A stretch of 64,000 bases of DNA from Monoplex corrugatus (taxonomy: Eukaryota > Mollusca > Gastropoda > Littorinimorpha > Ranellidae). This document shows positions 1-11,689 of the stretch, in pieces; the first letter of the stretch is position 1; each line of letters begins with the position of its first letter. The notes beneath the pieces were generated by a model that was given only the letters and a program-made list of their open reading frames with translations, was not told the origin of the DNA and searched no databases. The position numbers were made by a program, and so were the translations under genes. Where the stretch lies: the NCBI GenBank assembly GCA_030674185.1, contig JAPXFY010000026.1:33892167-33956166 (forward strand), given 5' to 3'.

Positions 1-107
1 TGTTTCAACATATAAGGAGACCCCCCCCCCCCCCTTCTGTTTCAGCATATAAGGAGATATCCCCCCCCCCCCCCCCCGTTTCAGCATATAAGGATATCCC
101 CCCTTTC
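1..107. repeat. Minisatellite with poly-C, cut by window start
   Basis: Three tandem units of GTTTCAGCATATAAGGAGATA followed by a C run (14, 17 and about 6 C). The array probably continues to the left of the window. Confidence 0.75.
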
Positions 108-109
108 TT

Positions 110-940
110 TTTTGGGGGGAGGAGGAGGTTCAATTCATTTCATGCCATTCATAGCCCCAGTGACCACCAAGGGCCATATCACAGTTTATTTCTGTCTGGT
201 GTTATGCCACTCCCATCGATTAATTATCACTGGTGTTTGATAGTGACTAAGACTCTCATCACAAGGTACGCACCAAGCACATTCTTCTCCTTTTGATAAA
301 AAGGAGTAAGTAAGGAAACTATGACCTGAACATAGCCCATTTAGCACTGGTGAGTAAGGAAGCTGTAATCTGTACGTATCCCATTAACACTACTTCTCCT
401 TTTCTGTTTCCAATTAAAACAGGAAGATGCTCCGAGTGAAATGCACGGATCTGCTAACACTTGTGCTGATGATAAATTGCTGCACAGTCTGCATACTATC
501 TCCTCTGTGGGTGTGTATGCAGACCTGTGTCCAGGTTTCCATTAGCCAGTCATTGAATTTGATATATATATAATAATGATTTTGAAGACTTTTCACATAC
601 ATATGATATTCTGCATGCATATGCACATGAAGGGGGGATTAGATACTATAGCAGATCTGCAGCATTATGTTGGCTGAATTCTAGAGTGTGGATGAAAAAT
701 CCCAGGTTTTTGTTTTTCTAACTTTAACACAAGCCAAACCCCAAATGGTACCCTTGGATCCATTTGTTAATCCAAATAATGAGGTTTGGGCTACGGTTAG
801 TGTTGGGTTAGGTAAATGTTGTCAAAAGTGGTGAAAGTCTGACCGACGGACTGCCGATTGGTAAAGTTACAAACTTAACTAACAAACGTTACAAAGGATG
901 AAAGGTATTTTAAAAGAATGGGAATTTTCGCCTATGCTCT
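110..940. other. No gene seen
   Basis: AT-rich DNA with a short near-repeat (CTGTAATCTG / CTATGACCTG context at 310-400). Nothing coding is supported. Confidence 0.4.
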
Positions 941-1100
941 GAGTTAATCCATAAGCCTATTTAAGTTGGGAGATCAGAAAAAATCTCCACCCTTTACCCA
1001 ACACATGGAGGTGTCTAGGTGGATCTAACCAAGATCTTCGTTTGGAAGTCCGCCGTTTACCCACTTACTGCTTAACTACCGCGTCCGTCACTTTTATCGT
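940..1100 (-). mobile_element. tRNA-headed SINE, old copy
   Basis: Minus strand: an A-box-like GACGCGGTAGTTAAGCAGTA, a B-box-like GGTTAGATCC, then GGGTAAAGGGTGGAGATTTT and TGATCTCCCA. The same body motif recurs in the SINE at 8.15-8.47 kb. Confidence 0.55.
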
Positions 1101-2019
1101 CACTTTAGTCAGATGAACATCCATTTTCTTCCTTAAACATTTACAAAACTGAAACATGATAAGAACATCGAACCTGCTTGTAACGTGCATAGAAATAGAG
1201 CAGTTTATCTGCATCAAACTTGGACCCTATTTGCCGCACACAGTTTGTAGCGGCTTGAAATACTTCAGCAAGGGATTCTTCAGTTTCGAAATCGTTCGCA
1301 CTGTCCTCCATGTTGCAACATTTGTCGAACTCCGTGTCATATCCTTCCGAACGACAAGGTCCACAATACGATTTTGATTTTTTTAAATAACATAACTAGT
1401 TAATACAAAAATACAATTTAAATTCTTAGATTCTTGCTGTCTTAAAAATGATGCGTAAACTAAAAATAATTATCTGTAGTATTTTGTTGTTGTTGTTTTA
1501 CGGCTTATCGCAAAGTGAGGTCGAAATCGCAAGTAACACCGAAGAACTGCAGCAGTAAAGAGTCGAGAATCTAAACCACACTGTAAGTAATCCAGCTTGC
1601 AGACTGCTAAACAGTTTGTAAAAACATGTGATTATTTTGGGCAATGGTGCAGTTAGATCTCTCTTGTTTCTGCATATTTTGCGTGTAAATACTCGCCCAG
1701 TTTTTTATTTTAATTTTAAATTTACACGTTAGGCCTAAGTTTTAACATCCAAACCAAAGTGACTGCCTGCATTCAAACAAATAGGAACCAGAAAAACACG
1801 AAAATAAGAGTCAGAACGCGCATGTAACCCTTTCAGTGCCAAGTATATTGTTTTGTTAGTGTATGCAAAATGATTTCTACATGGGACATGACGGGTAGGT
1901 TAATAATTAACAAAAACTTCTACTAGATCTAGTTCTAGCATGCAAATTATTGTATGAAAGTATTCGTAACCCCATTTTTTTCCTGAGAGAGAAATGTACA
2001 TACTATCCATTTATGATAG

Positions 2020-2210
2020 TTAACCCTTTGACTCCTGCACCCTATCCACCCGCCACAACTTAACTCTTTGAATCCTTCAACCTATCCACAGATTCCCGCA
2101 GGAAGCTGGTGGATAGGGTGAGGGAATCAAAGAGTTAAGGGTTTTATTTTTGCTAGCATAGTTGACAATGCAGGATGCTGGCAGACAGGGTGCAGGAGTC
2201 AAAGGGTTAA
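2020..2210 (+). mobile_element. Palindromic TTAA element, copy 1
   Basis: Starts TTAACCCTTTGACTCCTGCA and ends with its inverted form up to TTAA. An inner palindrome (CCCGCAGGAAGCTGGTGGAT arm) sits in the middle and GCTAGCATAGTTGACAATGC lies in the right spacer. It has no coding capacity. TTAA ends are typical of piggyBac-type miniature elements. Confidence 0.8.
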
Positions 2211-2289
2211 TGTGTATTTGACATTTTGGTCAGTGAACCATGGCCCATAAAACTGACATAAATTTTACACAATTTTTTGTTACACATTA

Positions 2290-2460
2290 TCATGATTATG
2301 GGTTTGTAGTATTCAAAAAAGTTTTCTGACTAAGCCCCATTACATTATGGGCTTGTAGTACTCAAAAAAGTTTTCAGACTAAGCCCCATCACCTCTTCCT
2401 CTCCTGCCCCCCTTCCACCTATTTGAACATGATGATGATAGGTAAAGATTAGATTTTTTT
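2290..2460 (+). repeat. Short tandem repeat and first copy of a duplicated segment
   Basis: GGGCTTGTAGTACTCAAAAA occurs twice about 50 bases apart. The following GACTAAGCCCCATCACCTCT... segment recurs at 2898-2995. Confidence 0.6.
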
Positions 2461-2759
2461 TCGTGGTATTGAATTGAGTATGATAGCAATAAAAGGTTTT
2501 ATCTTACTTGAAATATCTTTGCAGAGAAAATATTGTCATCACTTTTTACCTGGTAAGAACCATGATCATCTAGACAATGATTAAAAGTTTTAATTAAATA
2601 TACTTATTCTGTTTTTTTTCTGTTTTCTTTTTAAATACATTTCTTTATTCTGTTATTTTATTGTAACTTTGTTTCTTCATGAATTAAGTGTATGTTATGT
2701 ATGTGTTCTGTTGTTTGTTTGATATTTGTACTTGTACTTCCATCTGTTGCTAAGATAGA

Positions 2760-2995
2760 TCTATCTATCTATGTGTGTGTGTGTGTGTGTGTATAAATGT
2801 ATGTATGGTATAATATATATATATATTATATAGTATAATATATGTTATATAACTATATATATATATAATATATATAATATATAGATTATATAGATATATA
2901 CAGACTAAGCCCCATCACCTCTCCCTTTCCACTCCCCCTTCTCTCTTTCCACCCAGTTGAATATGGTGATGGTGGGGTAATGATTACATGTGTTT
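2760..2995. repeat. TG and TA microsatellites plus duplicated segment
   Basis: A short (TG)n at 2771-2792 and interrupted (TA)n to about 2900, then a second copy of CAGACTAAGCCCCATCACCT with downstream similarity to 2373-2440. Confidence 0.7.
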
Positions 2996-2999
2996 TCAT

Positions 3000-5900
3000 G
3001 GTATTAGATGTTTTATTATATATACATATATACTCACTGTGCTTCTTGTTTTGGCAGGTAATGAGGAAGAGTAGGAGGAACAGTATATAAAACGGTGGAA
3101 TGAGAAAACTGACGGTGAAACTGGTTTTCGTACATCCATGCTGCCATGTGAACTGCAAACCATGGAATAGCAGCATGTACAAAACTGTGTGAATCTACTT
3201 TGTTGTCATTGATGTCGGTCTTTTGGGATGAGGCTTTTCTTGCCTTCAGCTGTAGCCATATATAGATATTTTTTTGTCGGCCTCCACCTTCCATTCTGGC
3301 ATTTTCAGAGAAAGGTTTAGCATACAGTGAGAAATCAATTCAACATGAATTGAACTGTTCACATTGACAGAACAAAGTATAGTGCCATTTAAAATAGAAT
3401 GAAAATTCTTATTTCATTGATGAAACAAGACAGGCACAGAAAAGTGCAGGTAAAAGCGTAGAATTCTGTCTACTTGTCTACACTTCAGCAGTAGCAGTTA
3501 TCTCCACTTCAGTTCATTCATTTGCCACTTTTTACCAATGTCGATTTAGTTTGGATAATTTTAAAACTCCACAGTATTTCTGCCCATGTGTGTGCAAATG
3601 AAGGTGTTATGACTAATGTACAAGTGTTTTGAAAAGGAAATCAGTTAGTAATCAGAATGTTTCCTGTGTGCCGTAAGCTGAAGACAATGCACGGTCCACA
3701 CTCTACTTGCCTCATGACGGCGGAAACCTACTGGACAACCTACCCCTACCGACATTCCCAACAACTTCATTTCTTTCACTCCAAAAGATTTCGTTCCATT
3801 CTCTTCGCCAACCATGTGGAGTCCATGGTCTTCCTCAGCAGTTACTTCTTGACTTGTATTTTCTTTTTCATATTTGCGCTGTGTTCCTCACTTGGCTATG
3901 TGGGTGTGAGGCTTTGCCTACGTTTTCAGGTCAAGCTCACACTGTATTTGGTCATGTTGCAGCGAGTTCCTTTTCAGTTTAGCTGGCTAAATGTGGCATG
4001 CTTATACTGCTTGCATATGTTTTTTGTTCTGGCAGGAGGCTTTGGTTTCCTGGTTCTGTCTTTTATAGACACATGAAGATGAGTGTTCTGACTGATGAAC
4101 GGTATGCATTGATGAATGGTATGCATACATGTCAACCACCATTTGAGTCACACCATAGTAACATACCCTTCATACCGTAATATCAGACAAAATCCAAAGA
4201 AGAAAAATAGTGGTTTATTTGTTTGTTTGATTGATTGTTAACTTTTGCCGTATGTTGCCTAAAAGTTGTATGCTGTATGTCATGGGTATTTACTGACCGA
4301 TACTGTTTGTGAAGGAATAAACATTGCCGCATGTCGTGGGGTCTCCAGCAACTCATGCTTTTTGTGAATGAATAAAACTTTGCTGTACATCATGAATCTC
4401 CATCTTCCTCCCCCCTTTCACCACCTCTCTCTCTCTGCCCCTCTAACTCTCTCTTAGGAGGAAGAAAATCCTGCCATAGACATATGCCTGGCCATGTATG
4501 CACCACCCGTTTTCTAAAAAAAATTGTGATGAATTCTGAAGCATGGAATTGAATGATAGTCTTTTTATGTTTCTTTTAGGCTGTCTGGTGTATGCCTGTA
4601 CAAAATGACAATGACAAAAGATGGCGACTCCGATTTCCACACCATCGTCGTTTAGATGTTTGTATTCACGGCAGATCATCAAGTAGATTAGAAATGTTAA
4701 GTTTTATCAGAAACTTGAAACACATGAACATGTGCATTGGCTATACATGCACACTTTCAGTAGCTAGATGAAAATATGTACCCTTACAGACAGATAGATA
4801 CACAGATGGACGGACAGATTCAACAGTAAAAATCAAAATAAATCAGAGCAATAAGGATGTACGCTAAATGTAATAAGTTCTGCATTTGTAAAGACTGTCT
4901 GTACAGGCTGAATTTTAAAAAGTGCAATTTCATGAAACAGTAAAGGATTCAATATTCTCACATGTATGATATTTGTTGGAGAGGATTATCAGGTCTTCAG
5001 GCAGTAAAGACAAAAAATAAGTCAAATACATATCAAATTATAATACCACACACACACAACCCCATATATCAGAATGTACCTCTGTTGTTCAGACTAAACT
5101 ATAGGCACAAACCGAAACATTTCAAAACTGTTATCATACTGTGATAATGAACACCAGTGACCACCAACTAACCAAGCCAGCCTGTGAAATGGAGTTCAGA
5201 GTCTAACAAGACAACAAAGAATAGAAAATTTAACAATACCGCTGGCCCATCAGCTGCTGCATGGATGTTGAAGTCTACTAGTACACAAAACGTCATTGTT
5301 GTCATTATTTGTTTAAAACAAAAAGAAGAGATAGGCTTCAGAACAAATGAAGAAAGGTCATTGTTGTCATCATTTTCTAAAAATGAAGTGATAGCCTTTA
5401 GAACACCAAAGGAACTAGCAGTATATTTACAATATGAAAATTGTTTTCTGACTGCCATTTCAACAAAAAACTAAAAATTGGTTGTTAACTGTTTATATTT
5501 CCTGAAAGAATTCTTATGTTCACAGAAAGAGATTAAAGCCTCTTCTTTTACAGCTTGCTATAAAATCTGTTATGACTGTTTATACATAACTCAGGTCTAT
5601 ATGGAGTTCTTCTGAGAGCAAACCTCTTTGTTTAGGTGTGGTCTGTTTAGGTGTGGTCCCAACAGGCCTGCTTATCAATAGCAGCAGAGAGTAGTGGCTG
5701 CTGTGCCAGATGACTATGACCTGTAGTTGTTTGGGGATGGAAAAGAGGAGAGTGTACTTGTGATTTGCGTGTACATCATAGACACTGTTCTTCTTTGCTT
5801 TTTTCGGTCTTTTTTTACCTATCATACTAATGCTTGCAACAGTAGCACATTTCATATTTTTATAATACTATGTGGTATTTAACATAAATTTCACTTCAAA

Positions 5901-7050
5901 ATTTCTCTCAAACTGAAGAACAGGATCCTTAACAGATGATACACGAAAAACAACCAGAGACCAATAAGGACAGTTTCACACCTAACGTGTCTGGAAGTTT
6001 GGCACATAGAGGAATGGTTTTGCTGATGAAGACTTGGATTTGCCAGACACAGACCTAAAAGTAAGATGTTTTTAGGTCCATGATGCCAGACGCTGACGGT
6101 GTGAAGTTTAGATTCTGCTCTTTAGAACGCATGGATTGTTTCAGACCCACGACGTACGGCATGCAAGGTTTCTTCTGTGAGAGCATGGGGACTACTTGGA
6201 TCCATGACATACTGGGAGTTTTGTTGTTTATTTACTTCTTTGATCATTGATTCAAACATACCATTTTTTTGTACAGATGTGGGGCAATACTTTATTGACA
6301 AAGTCATAAAATTTTCTGAAGGTAGCTTAAACACTGACTTAGTTATCACATGAAAACATGACTGTGAGTCATTGTTAGACTCACGTTCGTCATACATTCA
6401 TCAGGCTCTGTAGATTAAAGGCATCTCCTTTTTTGGGACAGGGTCGACGATATCCGCATACTATACTGTTGCGAATTCACTACACAATCTTGCCGCTGCA
6501 GTTTGGAAACATTTGTAAATGTATTTTTGATGCAATTTTCTGATTTCAGTGTTTTTGTTTATGCTATAGTACTTGGAAAGTAATGAATAAAAACAACAAA
6601 AACAATGTAGGAACAATGGGTAAATCACACAACTGTACTTATAGGTACGAGTGAATGCATTTTGTGTGTATGCATATATGTTGATGCTTTCTCTTTCTCC
6701 CCATGAAAAAGAAGGGAGAGGGAATTTAGCATGAGGAAGTGTTTGTGCGTGTGCGCGCATACGTGCTTGGATGTGTGTGTGTTTGTGTGTGTGTGTGAAA
6801 ATGTAGTATTTTAGTACTTTTGAACAACTCATGAATGGATTCATTGCCAATTTTCCACTTCAGGTTCGCCCTGTGTGACATCATATGAATGCTAGTGTTC
6901 AACTGGTCATCGCCCATTATTTGCTTTGAATGAACTGGAAATGTAAAATGTTAAATAATTTTTATTGCCTGATCTGCTTATGGATACATTTTAACCAAGT
7001 TAGTGCAAACATTAGATCCAATGTAGAGTTTTGATTGTGCGAGTCTGAAA
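3000..7050. other. No recognised gene
   Basis: AT-rich DNA with scattered frames on both strands. A diverged tandem pair built on GTCATTGTTGTCAT lies at about 5290-5415, and a (GT)n tract at 6773-6798. The 139-codon plus frame at 3657-4076 shows no motif. Two AATAAA hexamers at 4316 and 4371 (plus) have no gene attached. Confidence 0.4.
6122..6397 (-). CDS. Unassigned coding-like stretch, 91 residues
   Basis: Open from ATG to TAA with protein-like codon use (for example SSPHALTEETLHAVRRGSET near the end). An acceptor-like CTTTAATCTACAG lies just upstream. There is no known motif. It could belong to the same gene as 9137-9543 or be chance. Confidence 0.3.
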   Translation of the reverse strand: MYDERESNNDSQSCFHVITKSVFKLPSENFMTLSIKYCPTSVQKNGMFESMIKEVNKQQNSQYVMDPSSPHALTEETLHAVRRGSETIHAF

Positions 7051-7059
7051 TTTGCCCCC

Positions 7060-7730
7060 TTCAATAATAATAATATTTGTATGGCACCAAAGGAGAGCTT
7101 GATAATTCAAATCAAAACTCAATCATACACCAGACATACGCATGCAGGGAATGGAGACTACAAACAATATACAGAAATGACCTATACAAACTGAAGGAAC
7201 GAGGGAGTTGTTGAATTCATTGCTGGGAATAAGACAGGTTTTTTAAGTTGGATTTAAAAGCAGACAGGGTAGGTGTCAGGCAAAAGGAAAATGGAAGTCT
7301 ATACCAGGCAGACAGTCCTAAAATAACTAAGAAACTCTGGCCATCAGCTGGTAGTTTAAATCTAGGAATCAGAAGGGAAAGAGTACCTGAAGCTGAGCGC
7401 AAGATGTGAGTTGACATACAAATATTGATGTCACAAAAGTAGGATGAACCAGATTGATGAGTAGCTTTGTAGCATAAGGTAGCCAGCTAATATTCAGTTC
7501 TATTCGCAACAGGCAACCAGTGCAGACAGCAAAGGAGAAGGCTAACATGATCAAACTTTTTCTTTTCTGAATCAAGATGAGCAACTGTGTATTTGTGTTT
7601 TGTATACATTGCAGACAGAAGATGTAGCAGCTGATAGGCCAGAAAGGAGAGCTTAAATCAAGACGAGACAAAATGATACATATAACAGTTGCGCAGAGTG
7701 CACCTAAGGATAGGCTGTTAGAAAACAAGA
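7060..7730 (-). mobile_element. CR1/L2-type LINE 3' relic
   Basis: Minus-strand fragments encode the end of a non-LTR reverse transcriptase ORF. RFKLPADGQSFLVILGLSAW aligns by eye with the same C-terminal region in the copies at 42.6 kb and 55.2 kb. Frames are broken. The (AAT)n-type tail lies at 7063-7080. Confidence 0.65.
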
Positions 7731-7954
7731 CACTGTAGCTTCACATTGTAAAGTTTGGGAATATTAATGGAATCTGGACCTGAGAAAAACTTGGGAGTGG
7801 GTCACAAACAAAGGGGCTACAAGCAACTTCGTGAGAGAGACGGCTTATCATCTCAACAACTTTTGTTTTTCATTAAACCTAACCATTAGAAGCAGACGAA
7901 CAAAGTAAATGAGCATCCATCAACTTTACTTTTTTGAATGATTAGCGATACGTT

Positions 7955-8131
7955 GGAAACGGAGGAAAAGAGAGCACCAGGTAGACCCAGGGAGAAAATA
8001 TTGGATAGAATTGCAGGTGGCTGAGGACAGAGAGGGTGGAAGATGTGCTTGCGGCAACAAGGGATAGATACATATGGAGGGCCATGATCACCAACGCCAT
8101 GCGGCAGGGCAAATGATGATGATGCTGAATG
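7955..8131 (+). mobile_element. RTE LINE 3' fragment A
   Basis: Matches the 3' end of the RTE family seen at 21.5, 34.2, 61.2, 62.7 and 63.4 kb (GAGCACCAGGTAGACCCAGG, ATATGGAGGGCCATGATCAC) and ends in GATGATGATG. The family's last residues (KLEGKRAPGRPRE, then a Trp-rich end) resemble the C-terminus of RTE/BovB ORF2. Confidence 0.75.
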
Positions 8132-8149
8132 ATGCGCTCAGATAGATCA

Positions 8150-8470
8150 CAGTCGGAAGGGTGTGGGTAAGATGTCTGACTTTTCAGTTAGAAGGTCTAG
8201 GGTTCAGTCCTTCTTGGGTACCTCTTGTTTGGTGGGTAAAGGATGGAGATTATTTTGCTCTAAAAGGTCAACACGTGCACAGACTGTTAAATGCCTAAAC
8301 CTCCTTCACATGTATAGGCATGCAAAACATCAATTATGCATGTTAGAGATCTTGTAAGTTGTGTCAGTGTCCTGTGGTTATGGAAACAAAAACTCCCAGC
8401 GTGCACTCACACTAAGAAAGAGTATGCAGACTGTACCGCAACATACCACCACATGCATCTGACGGGAAAA
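8150..8470 (+). mobile_element. tRNA-headed SINE, nearly full length
   Basis: Head with B-box-like GGGTTCAGTCC at about 8199, then GGTGGGTAAAGGATGGAGAT, GGTCAACACGTGCACAGACT, and GTGGTTATGGAAACAAAAAC. I remember this order of motifs from gastropod SINEs (not checked). It is diverged, with no tail preserved. Confidence 0.65.
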
Positions 8471-9136
8471 AAAAAAATCGGGAACTCTGAAAAATTGTGT
8501 AAAAAGAGCACATTGTATTATACAGTCGATGATTATTGACGTTAGCCACCAATTATCTGCTGAAAGCCTCAAAGTGATTATGTGCCATTTGTGTTCCCCA
8601 AAACTGATTTATGCCCCCCCCCCCCCCCCCCCCCCCACCACCGCTTTTTTACTCGGTAATGTGCAACCATTGTGTTAGTATCTCACAGAATCACATGGAC
8701 ATTTGAATGTTTCTGATAAATTTGCATTATATTTAATCACAAAAAAAAATGTGTGTTCACAATCACTTCACAACCATTCAGAAAGAGAATTTTACCAAGT
8801 GAATTCCCAGTTTTTGTTTTGTAGTATATGTTCTTTGTATGATTGATTAGTATAATTGTACATTTGTTTGTAGATTTATAAGTGAAATTGATGTCACTTA
8901 TCATATATCCTGTGCACTATTCATTTTTGTTATATTAAATCAGATTGTAACTATACTTGCTTGTGTTCATGCATGTAGGCTTGAGAGAAAGAGAGAGGGA
9001 GAGAGAGAGAGAGGTAAGAAAACGTAGGTATGCAGCACACCTATATTGGAATTATCTTGGGTAGTTTATGTCTTGACTATATGGTCTGGTTTGTTCAGCA
9101 CACGTATCATGATGATAATCTTTAGTTCAACTTTCA

Positions 9137-9543
9137 TTTCCCCCTGCTTGTGTTATTTTTGAGTGACAGAAAAGACACTAAGCAAAGTCTGGGTTTTTTT
9201 CTTACGAATCGACCAAATGTTTCTCTTTCCACCATGTGCTCTGTGAACCAACCCCACTTGCAAGTATTTTTCACATCTTTCCTAAAAAGATTCTCCACGC
9301 TCAACTGATGTCCTACATCATCACTGAGGAAAGAATGTTTTGGTTTTTGCAAATTTGACAGAAAATCCCACCCCTGATTATTACCAATATTAATATTCTC
9401 ACCTGTCGGCGTCACTGGGTTCATTGTTGGCCGCTGCACTCTGACACCACCACCCTCCTCCAAATGCCTCTGTCTTGACTTTTGTGGATATCTTCTTGAA
9501 TATTTAAGGCACTGATGTTGGTTAAGTTTATTAGTATCAGCCA
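9137..9543 (-). CDS. Unassigned terminal-exon candidate, about 135 residues
   Basis: I do not recognise this protein. A strong acceptor (CTTGTCTTATTTTAG) precedes about 135 open codons ending in TGA, in otherwise AT-rich, stop-rich DNA. Codon choice looks protein-like. Visible stretches include RPTMNPVTPTGENINIGNNQ, FLSDDVGHQLSVENLFRKD and WGWFTEHMVERETFGRF. No signal peptide, membrane segment or known motif is evident. It lies about 4.6 kb past the WDR45-like stop on the same strand, so it is probably part of a downstream gene. Confidence 0.4.
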
Positions 9544-10636
9544 CTAAAATAAGACAAGACAGGGTGACCTACTGGAGCTATAATGCTGTCAGTTTGAGAC
9601 GGTACAGTAATCAAGCCAACATGCTGTATTCTGTACTATATCAAGCCAAAATACATATATATATCCTTATGGTGCAGGATCAAGTATTTTTAACAGATTA
9701 AACAGAGAAAACGAGCAAGAATTGATTTTGCTTTGCACTATTTTCTGATCATAACATGCTCTCACAAAGACATGTAAAGTGCAGATTGAACTTGCTAGTT
9801 GTCAACCACCCATACCATGACATACAAGTTTCAAATGACATATGTTCTCTTGTTTCTTTAATAAGAACCATGTTACCACACGCACATAAAAATGTATACA
9901 CACAGATGTACCACAATATGTCAAAACATTGTATTCTAAACACCGTGCATATCTCTTATGCTTTTTTTAAAATTACATCATGCATACTGAAACAGCCATG
10001 ACATGTGAGCAGGTGTGAATGTGAAATTAGTTATATATACAGACAAAATACCAACAGCTCTTTTCTTCTTTTTTTATTTTTTTATTTTTTTTTTAAGAAA
10101 TAGCTATAACTGTAAAAATCGCACATACACATATTTAAATCAAAAATGTTAAGAGGGGCACAAAAATCACTATTTTCATGTTATGAATTCAACAAGGCAT
10201 AATACACAGCCATAACATAGTGACAAAGTGCTACCCCCCCCCCCCCCCCCCCTTCTCATAAACAACAATCATGCATATACAATTCTGTCTATTTTTACAA
10301 AATGCCACCTCCCAACATAAAAAATTCACACCATGGTGCATATTATCTGTACAGGTTAAACTCAACCAACTCAGTTTTATTGCAAGTATGCATTCTGAAA
10401 TACCGGTACCAATATTTCTGAATTCAAATGTAAAACCTCTCGCTCAAAAGATTAGCTGTATGATGAATACCATTCTTCATACATCAACATACGACAAGCA
10501 TATTCACAAATCACACAGATAATGCTGTTACTGGTCTGCATCCAAACCACCATCCACGCAAGTGAACATGTTCATGCTTGAGGTAGCAATGTTCCATGAT
10601 TAATGTATTCACATTCTCACTTCCTTCAATAAAATC

Positions 10637-10642
10637 TTTATT
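10637..10642 (-). other. Candidate polyadenylation signal
   Basis: AATAAA on the minus strand, about 3.5 kb downstream of the WDR45-like stop. I found no AATAAA closer to the stop. It could serve this gene or be chance; a second candidate lies near 10075. Confidence 0.2.
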
Positions 10643-11204
10643 TTACAGATGCAGTCTTTCATTAACTATACAAAATAGTCTGTTCCACTCCACCAATCTG
10701 TTCCAATCTTACCAGTAATTAGATTTGTTTACTATGGAACCTTGCATGAATAACAGCTGAAATAACTTTTGTGTGCTTCAACAAAAAAGAGTACTCTAAC
10801 ACATCTGTCACAACTAAACAAAAGTACACAGCAGAAAGAACATGTAATCTGAAGAAGTCTGTCCTGCAATACTTTAAATATGCTGATTCAGTAATTTTTC
10901 ACAAGTCTTTTAGTAAAACATTTTTTTTTTGAAATATGCCGATTCAGTAATTTTTCACACGTCTTTTCTTCTTTCAGTAAAACTTTGTTCTCTCAGTTTC
11001 TTTGCCTTTTTCTTTAGACCTTTGACCAGAGTGCAGCTGATTGTACTGACATTTTCCAGTCTTTATCAACTGAGTTACATGGTGGTTGTTCATCAAAAAT
11101 CCACACTGGCATGGCCTCAGCAAAATGACAGTGGAGATCAGCTCATAAACGGAATTCTATTTCCCACAAAAAATTAGTTACACAGCTATCTATTAGTCCC
11201 CACT

Positions 11205-11665
11205 ATCAGGCACTCACTTTCACAAGCTTGCCAGATGACAGGCATCCACTTTCACGAGTTGACAGACGACAGGCACCCACTTTCACGAGTTGACAGACGA
11301 CAGGCACCCACTTCACAGTTGACAGACGCACCACTTCACGAACTTGACAGACGACGGCACCCACTTTCACGAGTTGACAGACAGGCACCCACTTTCACGA
11401 GTTGACAGACACGCACCCAACTTTCACGAACTTGACAGACGACAGGCACCCACTTTCATGACTTGCCAGATGACAGCACCCCCTTTCACGAACTTCACAG
11501 ATGACACGCACCCCCTTTCATGAGCTTGACAGATGATAGGCACCCACTTTCACAAACTGGACAGATGACAGGCACTCACTTTCACGAGCCTGACTGATGA
11601 CAGGCACCCACTTTCATGAGCTTGACAGATCACAGGCACCCACTTTCACGAGCTTGCCAGATGAC
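11205..11665. repeat. 31-bp minisatellite, about 15 units
   Basis: Tandem units of CAGGCACCCACTTTCACGAG followed by CTTGACAGATGA, with frequent single-base losses. The minus-strand frame of 60 codons here is only the repeat read in translation. Confidence 0.9.
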
Positions 11666-11689
11666 TGTGTTTACTGTCGAAGCAGTCTT

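Larger units (their letters stand above)
8590..11200. other. Mostly featureless AT-rich DNA
   Basis: Contains a C run at 8614-8636, (GA)n at 8988-9013, a C run at 10234-10252, poly-T at 10067-10096, and the exon candidate at 9137-9543. Nothing else is supported. Confidence 0.4.

Noticed and set aside
3657..4076. 139-codon plus frame with hydrophobic stretches
   Set aside because: No start context, splice site or motif; three overlapping frames are equally open, which suggests composition.
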